A DNA stretch of 64,000 bases, from assembly GCA_039935415.1 (NCBI GenBank), contig JBDTKH010000032.1, forward strand, positions 1 to 64,000. Reading direction: 5' to 3'. Below the pieces are notes generated by a model. The model saw only the letters and a program-made list of their open reading frames with translations, was not told the DNA's origin and ran no database searches. How positions within the stretch are numbered: the stretch's first letter is position 1; each line of letters opens with the position of its first letter. Below, in pieces: positions 51,985 through 60,280 of this stretch. The stretch is from Palsa-870 sp039935415. GTDB lineage: Bacteria > Chloroflexota > Dormibacteria > Dormibacterales > Dormibacteraceae. A program made the translations under genes and the position numbers.

Positions 51985-53251
51985 ACGAATAAGGGATGGG
52001 GAACTTCCTGCACAGCTCAAGCGCCCGCTCGTGGATCGAGTCGAGGACGGCCCGGTCGTCGATACGCTCGACCAGGTCGGCGATGCAGTCGGCGATCACC
52101 ACCATCTCGGCTTCGCGCATGCCGCGCGTGGTGACCAGCGGAGTGCCGACGCGCACGCCGCTTGGGTTGAACTTAGAGGCCTCGTCGAACGGGATCGAGT
52201 TGCGGTTGAGCGTGATGCCGACGGTGTCGGCCACGTCCTGGACCTGCTTCCCGCTCCGCTTCTGCGCGCGGAGGTCGATCAGCATCAGGTGGTTGTCCGT
52301 GCCGCCGCTTACCAGCCGCAGCCCGCGCTCCATCAAGCGGTTCGCGAGCGCTTTCGCGTTGACCACGACCTGCTTCGCATACACCTTGAAGTCAGGCTTC
52401 AATGCCTCGCCGAAGCAAACCGCCTTGGCGGCGATCGCATGCATCAGCGGCCCGCCCTGGATGCCGGGGAAGACCGCCGAGTCGATGGCTTTCTGCCAGT
52501 CGTTGCGGCACAGGATGATCGCGCCCCACGCGCCGCGCAGCGTCTTCTGCGTCGTGGTTGTGGTGATGTCCGCGAACGGGACCGGTGACGGGTACTGGCC
52601 ACCGGCGACAAGGCCTGCGACGTGCGCCATGTCAACGAAGAAAGTCGCGCCCACCGAGTCGGCGATCTCGCGCATGCGGGCCCAGTCCACGATCCGCGAG
52701 TAGGCGGAGAACCCGCCGATGATCATCTTGGGCCGCACCTCCTGCGCGAGCTTCTCCATCGCGTCGTAGTCAATGAGCTCGGTCTCGCGGTTCACGCCGT
52801 ACGAGTGGATCTCGTAGAGCTTCCCACTGAAGTTCGCCGGGCTGCCGTGGGTGAGGTGACCCCCGGCCGACAGGTCCATGCCCATGACCCGATCGCCGGG
52901 CTGGCACACGGCCATGTACACGGCCGCATTGGCCTGCGAGCCGGCGTGCGGCTGCACGTTGACGTAGTCCGCGCCGAACAGCTCCTTGGCGCGCTCGACG
53001 GCGAGGGTCTCGATCTTGTCGATCACTTCTCCAGTGCCGCCGTAGTAGCGCCGTCCGGGGTAGCCCTCGGCGTACTTGTTGGTCAGGAGCGTGCCGAGCG
53101 CCTCGAGGATGGCCGGGCTCGTCAGGTTCTCGGACGCGATCAGCTCCAGCGTCTCGGACTGCCGCCGGTACTCCTTGCGGATGAGATCGGCGATCTCCGG
53201 GTCCGTCTGGTCGAGCGCCCGGAAGGACATCGTCGTGATTGGAGCTGCCAC
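51977..53251 (-). CDS. glyA: Serine hydroxymethyltransferase
   Basis: 424 aa PLP enzyme; converts serine to glycine and makes 5,10-methylene-tetrahydrofolate. ELIASENLTSPAILEALGT, GYPGRRYYGGTGEVID, NVQPHAGSQANAAVYMA are canonical. At the PLP Lys the usual TTTTHKTLRGPRGG reads TTTTQKTLRGAWGA: the Lys is kept but the preceding His and the PR are changed. Length is normal, so the enzyme is probably active. Confidence 0.96.
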   Translation of the reverse strand: MAAPITTMSFRALDQTDPEIADLIRKEYRRQSETLELIASENLTSPAILEALGTLLTNKYAEGYPGRRYYGGTGEVIDKIETLAVERAKELFGADYVNVQPHAGSQANAAVYMAVCQPGDRVMGMDLSAGGHLTHGSPANFSGKLYEIHSYGVNRETELIDYDAMEKLAQEVRPKMIIGGFSAYSRIVDWARMREIADSVGATFFVDMAHVAGLVAGGQYPSPVPFADITTTTTQKTLRGAWGAIILCRNDWQKAIDSAVFPGIQGGPLMHAIAAKAVCFGEALKPDFKVYAKQVVVNAKALANRLMERGLRLVSGGTDNHLMLIDLRAQKRSGKQVQDVADTVGITLNRNSIPFDEASKFNPSGVRVGTPLVTTRGMREAEMVVIADCIADLVERIDDRAVLDSIHERALELCRKFPIPYSFD

Positions 53252-53260
53252 GGGCAGATG

Positions 53261-53842
53261 CTAGCCCGATCTCAGAGATGGCGGTCCCAGCAGCTCCGGC
53301 GTCGTGATCGCGCCCTCGCGCAGCACGTGGGGCTCGGGGCCGGTGAGGTCGAGCACTGTCGAGGCCAGGCCGCCCGGCGCTTTGCCCCCGTCCAGCACCG
53401 CGACAACCCCCGGTATATCGGCCTCCTCGGCAGTCATCGCCGGCTCGCGACCGTGCAGGTTGGCGCTGGTGGTCATCAGCGGACCCGCCGCTCGCAGCAG
53501 CTCAAGCGCGACCTCGTGCTTAGGGATGCGAACCCCAAGGGTCCCGCCTCCCCTTGCATGGAGAATCAAAGTCAACGGGCCAGGCCACCATCGCTTGATC
53601 AACGCCTCCGACCGCGGGTCGACGTGCACCCAGCCCTCGAGCTGCGATTCCGCCGCCACCATCAGGATGAGCGGCAGCCCGACCGGCCTGCCCTTGATGT
53701 GGTAGACCCGCTTGGTCGCCAGCTCGTCGTCAGCGGCCGCGCCCAGGCCGTAAACCGTGTCGGTCGGAAAGGCGATCACCCCTCCGCTCCGGATCAGCTT
53801 GGCGGCGCGGGTGAGCCCGGCGCGCGTTGGTTTCAGGACCAT
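53261..53842 (-). CDS. tsaC: Threonylcarbamoyl-AMP synthase (TsaC/Sua5/YrdC family)
   Basis: 193 aa. Makes the precursor for the t6A modification of ANN-reading tRNAs. YrdC-type motifs GGVIAFPTDTVYGLGAAADDELATKRVYHIKGRP, ARGGGTLGVRIPKH, and TSANLHG. Only the YrdC domain is present (no Sua5 C-terminal domain). Overlaps prmC by 10 nt. Confidence 0.94.
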   Translation of the reverse strand: MVLKPTRAGLTRAAKLIRSGGVIAFPTDTVYGLGAAADDELATKRVYHIKGRPVGLPLILMVAAESQLEGWVHVDPRSEALIKRWWPGPLTLILHARGGGTLGVRIPKHEVALELLRAAGPLMTTSANLHGREPAMTAEEADIPGVVAVLDGGKAPGGLASTVLDLTGPEPHVLREGAITTPELLGPPSLRSG

Positions 53843-54663
53843 GCTTCGAGAACACGTTCACGTCCGGCCATGTCGCGGTGAACTCGGTGGCCGGCAAAGC
53901 CAACGTTCGCAGCCTCCACGGCAGTCGAGACGATCAAAGGATCGAGCTCCGCCAGGACCCTGCCCCCCGGGTTCAAGCGGGCGGGGGCTTCGAGCAGCAG
54001 ACGCGTCACGAGCGCCGCCCCAGACTCTTCGGCGTAGAGCGCACGCGCGGGCTGCGCCACGACCTCGGGCGCCAGCCGCGCAGTTGCGGCGACGTAAGGC
54101 AGGTTGGCGCAAACTAGGTCGAACGAGCCCTGGAACGGCTGCAGCAGGTCGCCGCACACGAGCTCGATTCGACCGGCCAGGCCGTGCCCGCTGACGTTGC
54201 GCCCTGCGACCTCGAGCACTTCAGGAGCGACGTCGGACGCAACGACGTGGACGTTCGGCACGTAGTGCGCGATCGCGATGGCGATGCACCCACTTCCGGT
54301 TCCGACATCGGCCACGCGAACTGGTCGATCCGCGGCGCGCGCGAAGGCGATCGCCTCCCGGACGAGAACCTCGGTGTCCGGGTTCGGGATGAGCACCGCC
54401 GGCGTGACCAGGAAGTCGAGCCCCATGAACTCCTTGTGCCCGACCAGGTATGCGACCGGCTCGCCCTTCGCCCGCCGCGCCACCAGGCCGCGGTACGCGG
54501 TGAGCTCCGGCTCGGTGAGCGAGCGGTCGAACTTCAGGTAAAGGTCCAGGCGCCTCAACCCGAGCGAGTGGGCGAGCAGCAGCTCCGCGTCCAGGCGCGG
54601 CGAATCCGAACCGTGCTTTTCACAGTGCTCTGAGGCGAGCTTCAAGACTTCAACGATGGTCAC
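53833..54663 (-). CDS. prmC: Release factor glutamine methyltransferase (PrmC/HemK)
   Basis: 276 aa. Methylates the GGQ Gln of RF1 and RF2; directly downstream of prfA. N-terminal helical domain, YLVGHKEFMGLDFLVTPAVLIPNPDTEVLV, SAM motif VADVGTGSGCIAIAIA, and the catalytic segment NLPYV in place of the more common NPPYV. Overlaps prfA by 4 nt. Confidence 0.94.
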   Translation of the reverse strand: MTIVEVLKLASEHCEKHGSDSPRLDAELLLAHSLGLRRLDLYLKFDRSLTEPELTAYRGLVARRAKGEPVAYLVGHKEFMGLDFLVTPAVLIPNPDTEVLVREAIAFARAADRPVRVADVGTGSGCIAIAIAHYVPNVHVVASDVAPEVLEVAGRNVSGHGLAGRIELVCGDLLQPFQGSFDLVCANLPYVAATARLAPEVVAQPARALYAEESGAALVTRLLLEAPARLNPGGRVLAELDPLIVSTAVEAANVGFAGHRVHRDMAGRERVLEAWS

Positions 54664-55757
54664 TCGGGACCGCCGTTGAGCTGCGCGGCGCGGTCGGCGT
54701 TGTTGAGGGCCGAGACGAGCTCGTCGAGGTCGCCGCCGATCACCTGGTCCAGCTTGTGAAGCGTGAGCTTGATCCTGTGGTCGGTGACGCGGTTCTCTTT
54801 GAAGTTGTAGGTGCGGATCTTTTCGGAGCGGTTGCCGCTGCCGATCATTCCGCGCCTCTGAGCTCCGATCTTCGCCTGCTGCTCGGCCAGCTTCATCTCA
54901 TAAAGCCGGGCACGCAAGACGCGGAGCGCCTTCTCCTTATTCTGCAGCTGCGACTTCTCGTCCTGGATGCTGACCTGAATCCCGGTCGGCTTGTGTGTGA
55001 TGCGAATTGCCGAATAGGTGGTGTTGACGCTCTGGCCGCCCGGCCCCTGCGATGTCGACGTCTTGATCTCGTAGTCCTCCGGCTTCAGCTCCACCTCGAC
55101 GGGGTCGGCTTCGGGCATCACGGCAACGGTGGCTGCGGATGTGTGGATGCGGCCCTGCGCCTCGGTCTTCGGCACCCGCTGAACGCGATGCACACCGCCT
55201 TCGTACTTCAGCTGCGAGTACGCGCCGTGTCCGTGGACCTCGAACTCGACCTTGTCGAATCCGCCCTTCTCTGTGGGCGAGGCGTCGACCACTTCTACCT
55301 TCCAGCCCTTGCGCTCGGCCCACTTGGTGTACATGCGGAACAGGTCGGCGGCAAACAGCGCGGCCTCCTCCCCACCTTCGGCGCCCTGGATCTCGACCAC
55401 CACGTCGCGATCGTCGTTCGGGTCCTTGGGTAGCAGCAGGACCTTCAGCTTCTCGTCGAGCTCAGCCACAAGCGCCGCGGCGCGATGCTCTTCGGCGCGC
55501 AGGTACTCCAGCATTTCATTGTCTGCGCCCTGCGCGCGCCCGGCTGGATCCTTCTCGTGCTTCTGCATCTCACGCGCCGACTCGAACTCGTCCTGAGCGC
55601 GGCGGTACGCCTGGTAGGTCTGCACGGTCTCGCGCAAAGCGTGTTGCTCGCGCGCGAGCCTGGTCAGCTGCTCGTGATCAGAAGCAACCTCCGGGCGCGC
55701 CATCTCCGACTCGATCTCTCTATAGCGACGGGCTATCCCGTCGAGCCGGTCGATCAA
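54660..55757 (-). CDS. prfA: Peptide chain release factor 1
   Basis: 365 aa; reads UAA and UAG. Helical domain 1, PxT-type codon recognition motif (RVPKTEAQGRIHTSA), catalytic SQGPGGQSVNTTYSAIRITH with the GGQ. Full length. Its product and that of prfB are both substrates of PrmC. Confidence 0.97.
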   Translation of the reverse strand: MIDRLDGIARRYREIESEMARPEVASDHEQLTRLAREQHALRETVQTYQAYRRAQDEFESAREMQKHEKDPAGRAQGADNEMLEYLRAEEHRAAALVAELDEKLKVLLLPKDPNDDRDVVVEIQGAEGGEEAALFAADLFRMYTKWAERKGWKVEVVDASPTEKGGFDKVEFEVHGHGAYSQLKYEGGVHRVQRVPKTEAQGRIHTSAATVAVMPEADPVEVELKPEDYEIKTSTSQGPGGQSVNTTYSAIRITHKPTGIQVSIQDEKSQLQNKEKALRVLRARLYEMKLAEQQAKIGAQRRGMIGSGNRSEKIRTYNFKENRVTDHRIKLTLHKLDQVIGGDLDELVSALNNADRAAQLNGGPE

Positions 55758-55781
55758 CTTCTCGTCCCCGCGTTGCCCTTC

Positions 55782-56981
55782 TTAGCCGGGCAACCGCACC
55801 GAAACAGCGTCGGCAGCATCGGTACGGATTTCCGGGGGGCTTCCCACAAGGGGGGCCTGCCCCACTTGTGCCGCGGCCCGCCCCCCTGGTGCCCCTTCCT
55901 CTTCGCCTTCGCGAGCGCTGTTGAATGCGGTGATCGCGACCTCGAGCATGTCGTCGGACGGCTCGCGAGTGGTGAACTTCTGCGTCCCGAGGACTGGCAG
56001 CAGCAGGACTTTGATCACCGGGTTCGCACGGTGCCGTGCCATGAAGCGGATGCTCTCGAAGCCCGCCCCCGCGATGATCGGGATCGCCAGCACGCGGCTT
56101 GCGATCAGCCAGAACCAGTTGGGATGGAAGATCGCGACGATGCTGAAGACGACGACGCTGACGACAAGCACCACGAGGAGGAACCCGGTGCCGCAGCGCG
56201 GGTGCAGCGTGCTCGCCCGCCGCACCGACCGGACGTCAAGCTGCCATCCCGACTCGAAGGCGTTGATCGTCTTGTGCTCGGCGCCGTGGTACATGAATAC
56301 GCGCCGGACGTCGGGCAGCATCGCGATCGCCGCCAGGTAGCCGAGGACCAGGACGACCCGGATCACGCCTTCGACCAGCACGAAGAGAAAGCTGCCGCTG
56401 CGATGAACAGTGACGCCGGCGAGCAGCAGCGGAAGGCCGATGAAGACGGCGAGCGCGAAGACCCCGGCTACTGCGACCGAGCCGGTGATCTCCCTCTTGC
56501 CGATCACGATGTCCTTGCCGCCCGCATTCATGTTGGCCGACCAGATGAGCGACTTCATTCCGAGGTGCAGCTGCTCGCCGATCAGCGCCAGCCCCCGTAT
56601 GAAAGGAAGCTTCCAGATCGGGTTGACGTAGATCGACGCCTTGAGCTCGCCCCGGTCGACGACGATCTCCTTCGTATCGGGCAGGCGCACGGCAACCGCG
56701 TAGTGACGCTTGCCGCGCATCATCACGCCCTCGATGACGGCCTGACCGCCATAAAAGAAGACATCACCTCCCCGCTTGCCGGGCGGAGGGGTGCGCTGAG
56801 AGCTGGTTATGCCAGGCTCGGCGCTCCTAGGGGGGCCCTCCCCCCTCAAGAGGTCGGCCTCACTTCCCCGCTCGCGGGGAAGGTGGCCCGCCTCGCTTGC
56901 GAGGCCGGCCGGATGGGGACGGGCCCGGTGGGGGGACTCGGTCTCCCCTTCCGCCCCGGAGGTATCCGGGAGCGGTGCCAT
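55782..56981 (-). CDS. DUF1385 (YqhQ-like) membrane protein with repeat-encoded N-terminal extension
   Basis: 399 aa. The conserved family starts near residue 76 (FYGGQAVIEGVMMRGKRHYAVAVR), then TMs and PDVRRVFMYHGAEHKTINAFE, TLHPRCGTGFL. Residues 1-75 are Pro/Gly/Arg-rich, correspond to two palindromic repeat copies read in frame, and have no family match. ATG 56981 follows directly after the rpmE stop with CCGGAG upstream, so the start seems genuine. The family's role is not established; it is often next to prfA. Confidence 0.9.
   Translation of the reverse strand: MAPLPDTSGAEGETESPHRARPHPAGLASEAGHLPRERGSEADLLRGEGPPRSAEPGITSSQRTPPPGKRGGDVFFYGGQAVIEGVMMRGKRHYAVAVRLPDTKEIVVDRGELKASIYVNPIWKLPFIRGLALIGEQLHLGMKSLIWSANMNAGGKDIVIGKREITGSVAVAGVFALAVFIGLPLLLAGVTVHRSGSFLFVLVEGVIRVVLVLGYLAAIAMLPDVRRVFMYHGAEHKTINAFESGWQLDVRSVRRASTLHPRCGTGFLLVVLVVSVVVFSIVAIFHPNWFWLIASRVLAIPIIAGAGFESIRFMARHRANPVIKVLLLPVLGTQKFTTREPSDDMLEVAITAFNSAREGEEEGAPGGRAAAQVGQAPLVGSPPEIRTDAADAVSVRLPG
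56766..56793. repeat. Imperfect palindromic repeat inside the DUF1385 coding sequence
   Basis: CACCTCCCCGCTTGCC then GGGCGGAGGGGTG; a degenerate copy of the C-rich hairpin element. Read on the minus strand it encodes TPPPGKRGGD at about residues 64-73 of the DUF1385 protein. Confidence 0.5.
56863..56920. repeat. Palindromic repeat inside the DUF1385 coding sequence
   Basis: CTTCCCCG/CGGGGAAG hairpin (56863-56882), GTGGCCC, then GCCTCGC/GCGAGGC (56890-56905), then CGGCCGGATGGGGAC. Same layout as 46538-46587. On the minus strand it encodes roughly residues 21-40 of DUF1385. Confidence 0.65.
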
Positions 56982-57191
56982 CTAGCTCCGGGTCTTAGCA
57001 GCCCGCTTGCGGAACCGCTCGACCTGGCCGCCGGTGTCCACGATCCGCTGCGTGCCCGTGAAGAACGGGTGGCAGACGGAGCAGATCTCGGTCTTGAGCT
57101 CCTTGCGAGTCGACCCGGTCGTGAACGTGTTCCCGCACGCGCAGGTGACGATCGCGTCTTCGTAGTAGGTGGGATGGATCTGTGCTTTCAA
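56982..57191 (-). CDS. rpmE: Ribosomal protein L31, zinc-binding form
   Basis: 69 aa. KAQIHPTYYEDAIVTCACGNTFTTGSTRKEL and EICSVCHPFFTGTQRIVDTGGQVERFRKR; the four cysteines of the C-type (CAC and CSVC) make it the zinc-containing form. Directly before DUF1385 and prfA. Confidence 0.97.
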   Translation of the reverse strand: MKAQIHPTYYEDAIVTCACGNTFTTGSTRKELKTEICSVCHPFFTGTQRIVDTGGQVERFRKRAAKTRS

Positions 57192-57215
57192 GGTCTTGAC
57201 TCCAAAAAACGTAGT

Positions 57216-58112
57216 TTACCGGGCGAAGGTGCTGAGCAAGCTGCTCGCCTGCAAGCTCGCGACTCCGAGATACACGACGAGGGCGAGCCAGGCGGCCCCC
57301 ATCGCCCATCGGGCGCCCGCCGGCACCGAGGTGTAATAGGGGTTGCTCGCTTGCCGGAACCGCTGGATCAGCGTCGGGATTCCAAGCACCGCGATGATGA
57401 TGATCAAAGGGCTGAACAAGAAGTGGAGGAACAAGCCCCCCACCGCGATGACCGCGTAGCCCGCGACCTGGAACCATTTCGACACGGGCGCGAGGATCCA
57501 TGACCCGTCCAGCTGCCACACCGGGATCAGGTTGAACAGGTTGATGTAGAAGCCGATCAGTGCGGCGAGCAGCAGGACCGGCGAATGCGTGGCGCCGTAC
57601 AGCGCGAACGCAGCCGTGGCGCCGATGGTGCCCGCGATCGGCCCGGCGATGCCGATCTGCGCCTGCTTGAGCGCGTCGGTCGGGTGAGATCGCTGGAAGA
57701 TCGCGGCGCCCATGAACGGGATGAAGATCGGCGCGGTCGCCTTCATGCCCTGGCGTCTTATCTCCACGACGTGGCCCATCTCGTGGACGAAGATCATGGT
57801 CAGGAGAGCAACGGCGAACCACGGCCCGTAGAAGATGGCGTAGCCCCCGAAGCTGACCACGAGCGAGATCAGCGTGCCCGCCGCGGGGATCTTGAACAAA
57901 AGCAGGAGCGCGTACTTGCCGTAGGCGAGCGCCCCGGCGATGGCCGCCACGAGGCCGCCGAGCACGCCACGGTTCGCCTTGTGGGAAGGGGCCGGCGAGT
58001 AGTGATACGGCGACTGCGGAGGTATGTCCGAGGTCACCGGGTACGCCGGAGGAGGCGGCGGCGGTATGTAGTTGCCGTTCTCGGGCGGCTGCATGGGGTC
58101 CCTGTCGCTCAT
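57216..58112 (-). CDS. Site-2 protease-family (M50) membrane metalloprotease
   Basis: About 298 aa from ATG 58112. Proline-rich cytosolic N-terminus (YIPPPPPPAYPVTSDIPPQSP), then TMs with HEMGH at 110-114 and the NLIPVWQLDGSW motif (third ligand Asp). Regulated intramembrane proteolysis is typical of the family; no PDZ domain is visible. Target unknown. 24 nt upstream of rpmE. Confidence 0.88.
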   Translation of the reverse strand: MSDRDPMQPPENGNYIPPPPPPAYPVTSDIPPQSPYHYSPAPSHKANRGVLGGLVAAIAGALAYGKYALLLLFKIPAAGTLISLVVSFGGYAIFYGPWFAVALLTMIFVHEMGHVVEIRRQGMKATAPIFIPFMGAAIFQRSHPTDALKQAQIGIAGPIAGTIGATAAFALYGATHSPVLLLAALIGFYINLFNLIPVWQLDGSWILAPVSKWFQVAGYAVIAVGGLFLHFLFSPLIIIIAVLGIPTLIQRFRQASNPYYTSVPAGARWAMGAAWLALVVYLGVASLQASSLLSTFAR

Positions 58113-58147
58113 TTGCTCCTCTATTTGATACCCGCTGGCGGATACCG

Positions 58148-59410
58148 CTAATCCCGGTACGTGAACCAGGCGTATTCGAGCAGGGAGCCGCTCTGCAGGA
58201 TCAGGGTGACGGTGCAGGTGGGCTGGTCGCACCTCCCCGGCACGAGCTGCCCTGGCGCATCGGCCGCAGGGTCGATCGTCGGCACGCCGTTGAGGACCTC
58301 CTGGATCTGGACCGGGTCGGTGAACCCCGGCGCCCGCACCAGGCCGAAACAGACCGGCTGGCCGGGTGTGAGCTGCACGTTCGCGGGGGGCGTCGTGATG
58401 GCGAACGTCTTCACGACCAGGTCCAGCCGGCCGTTGTCGCTCTCGGTGACCAGGATGTTCTGCGCCGCGTCGAAACCGAGCCCCTGGGGATTCCGCAGCC
58501 CGCTGGCGACGTTGGCACCGGACGTCAGGTCGTAGATCCGGCCTGATCCGGGAAGGATGGCAAGGACATGGCCGGAGTCGTCGCGCACCGCGTCGTCGAC
58601 GCCGGAAAGATCCCCGGCCAGCCGCTGGCGCACGTTCCCTTTGAGCTCGAACACGGCGCTGGCGTTCTCGTCCGCGATCAGGTAGCCCGCGCCCTGGGGG
58701 TCTGGCCAGGAGCCGGCGGGCCGGCTGAAGCCGCCGATTCTCCCGGTGATTTGGCCGGAGGTGTCGACGAACAGCACGGTTCCGTGCGGGCTGTCGGGAA
58801 CCACCAGGCCAGACCCCTTGAGGTCGGCGGAGATGCCGTCCAGATTCTCCCCGCTCGCCACCGGCGCCAGCTGAAGGACGGTCCTGACGCCTGTGTCGGT
58901 CAGCGCGACGATGCGGGCGTTGTACTGGTCGGCGATATAGGTGACGCCGCCGACCTGCGCGATGCCCTCGGCCTCCGGTACGACCTGCGCCAGCCGCTGC
59001 AGCCCGGCGGCGCCACCCACCCGGGCGATGTGGCCGTCGGTGTGCTCGCCCACCAGCACCGTCCCGTCATCCGTGTAGAGGAGGTCGTCCGGACCGTTGA
59101 GGCCGGAGGCGAGCTGCAGGACGGGGTCGCCGGACGACACGCCCGAGGCGACAGTGCGCGCCACGGGCTGCACGCACGGCAGAGGGCTGGGCGACGGAGA
59201 GGGAGTGGGACTCGGAATTGGCGACGGCGTCGGACGGGACGCCGAGCTCGCCGAAGTCGTGCATCCGGCCAGCAGGCTCGAGGCGGCCAGCGCCGCCGCG
59301 AGAGTTCTAGCCCGGGTCCCCGACGACGTGGTGGCGCGTGGTGAGCCGTCGCACAGTCGCCTGCCGGCTCGACATGAGAAGCGACGAGGACTCGGCGTAG
59401 CCGCTGCCAA
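58148..59410 (-). CDS. Predicted lipoprotein with beta-propeller-type domain
   Basis: Up to 420 aa. Lipobox LLAGC follows a hydrophobic LAAALAASS; then a Ser/Pro spacer (PTPSPIPSPTPSPS), then repeats with LNGPDDLLYTDDGTVLVGEH, AEGIAQVGGVTYIADQYNARI, DGISADLKGSGLVVPDSPHGT and NPQGLGFDAAQNILVTES, resembling NHL/SMP-30-type propellers. The true start is unclear: only TTG 59410 and CTG 59356 fit, both overlapping the GlpX-like gene. Ligand unknown. Confidence 0.75.
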   Translation of the reverse strand: MAAATPSPRRFSCRAGRRLCDGSPRATTSSGTRARTLAAALAASSLLAGCTTSASSASRPTPSPIPSPTPSPSPSPLPCVQPVARTVASGVSSGDPVLQLASGLNGPDDLLYTDDGTVLVGEHTDGHIARVGGAAGLQRLAQVVPEAEGIAQVGGVTYIADQYNARIVALTDTGVRTVLQLAPVASGENLDGISADLKGSGLVVPDSPHGTVLFVDTSGQITGRIGGFSRPAGSWPDPQGAGYLIADENASAVFELKGNVRQRLAGDLSGVDDAVRDDSGHVLAILPGSGRIYDLTSGANVASGLRNPQGLGFDAAQNILVTESDNGRLDLVVKTFAITTPPANVQLTPGQPVCFGLVRAPGFTDPVQIQEVLNGVPTIDPAADAPGQLVPGRCDQPTCTVTLILQSGSLLEYAWFTYRD

Positions 59411-60275
59411 ACATCACGCCGGGCAGGAGCTGTCCGCCGGTGACGCCGGTGATCGCCACAGCAATATCAGCCGCCGGAGCGAGTTCTGCAAGCCCGTAGA
59501 TCCGCGATACCTGGTCGACGATCAGCGCACGTTCCTCATCGTTGCGCGGCCACAGCCGCACTTGAAGCTCCCCCCCAAGGCATCGCACCGCGCATGCGGC
59601 CATCACAGTCGCCTGGAGGTCCGCGATGCCGATCGCCGCGTCTACCCCCGTTCCCTGCATCGCAGCCATCACCGAGCCCGCGAAGTCGCCCTCCTCGAGG
59701 GCGAGGATTCGAGCGCCGGCAGCGGCAACCTCCGCGACGAGGTCCTGGTGACGAGGCCTGTCGAGGATCGCGACGGTGAGGTCCTGCACTCGTGCGTCCC
59801 GCGCGAACGCGATCCGGCGCAGGTTGTCGGCGATCGGGTCGTCCAGGTCGATCGCGCCTCGAGCCGTGGGGCCGGCCACGATCTTCTCCACGTACCAGAT
59901 GTTCGGCAGCTGAGCGAACCCTCCCGGCTCGACCGCGACGAGCAACGAAACGGCATTGGCGGCGCCGCGAGCCACCTGGCTCGCGCCTTCCACCGGTGAC
60001 AGCCCGAAATCCACCATGTGCCCGACGCCTTTGATCACCGTGCCCTGCGCCAGGTAGGTCTGGTTCCGTGGATTCCGGGCGACGCTGCCCGAGATGAACG
60101 AGCCCTCGAGGGCCTGGCGCATGGCTTCGCCGGCGGCCTCGACCACGCGGTCTGGATCGCCTTTGCCGAGCAGTCGCGCCGCGGCGAGCGCGGCCGCTTC
60201 GGTCGCATGGACGAGCTCCAGCGACAGCTCGACGCGCGCTTCGAATGACGGAATCCCGCTCCGTGGCTGCTCCAT
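59307..60275 (-). CDS. GlpX (class II fructose-1,6-bisphosphatase) family protein, probably catalytically inactive
   Basis: 322 aa. Clear homology to GlpX: LVHATEAAALAAARLLGKGD at 21-40, ANAVSLLVAV, YVEKIVAGP at 128-136, LTVAILDRPRH at 166-176, GTGVDAAIGI at 208-217, CLGGELQVRL at 232-241, ITGVTGGQLL. But GEGE..DEAP is replaced by SGSVARNP (about 62-69), VDPxEGT by SPVEGA (93-98), and the GGAPEG Glu by ADLQAT (218-223). Of the usual metal-binding acids only the GKGD Asp and one Glu remain. Likely a pseudoenzyme or altered activity. Lies 5 nt before pyrG end on the same strand. Confidence 0.8.
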   Translation of the reverse strand: MEQPRSGIPSFEARVELSLELVHATEAAALAAARLLGKGDPDRVVEAAGEAMRQALEGSFISGSVARNPRNQTYLAQGTVIKGVGHMVDFGLSPVEGASQVARGAANAVSLLVAVEPGGFAQLPNIWYVEKIVAGPTARGAIDLDDPIADNLRRIAFARDARVQDLTVAILDRPRHQDLVAEVAAAGARILALEEGDFAGSVMAAMQGTGVDAAIGIADLQATVMAACAVRCLGGELQVRLWPRNDEERALIVDQVSRIYGLAELAPAADIAVAITGVTGGQLLPGVMFGSGYAESSSLLMSSRQATVRRLTTRHHVVGDPG

Positions 60276-60280
60276 GGACG

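Noticed and set aside
55485..57503. 672-codon plus-strand frame opposite prfA, DUF1385 and rpmE
   Set aside because: Antisense to three recognised genes; low-complexity basic sequence.
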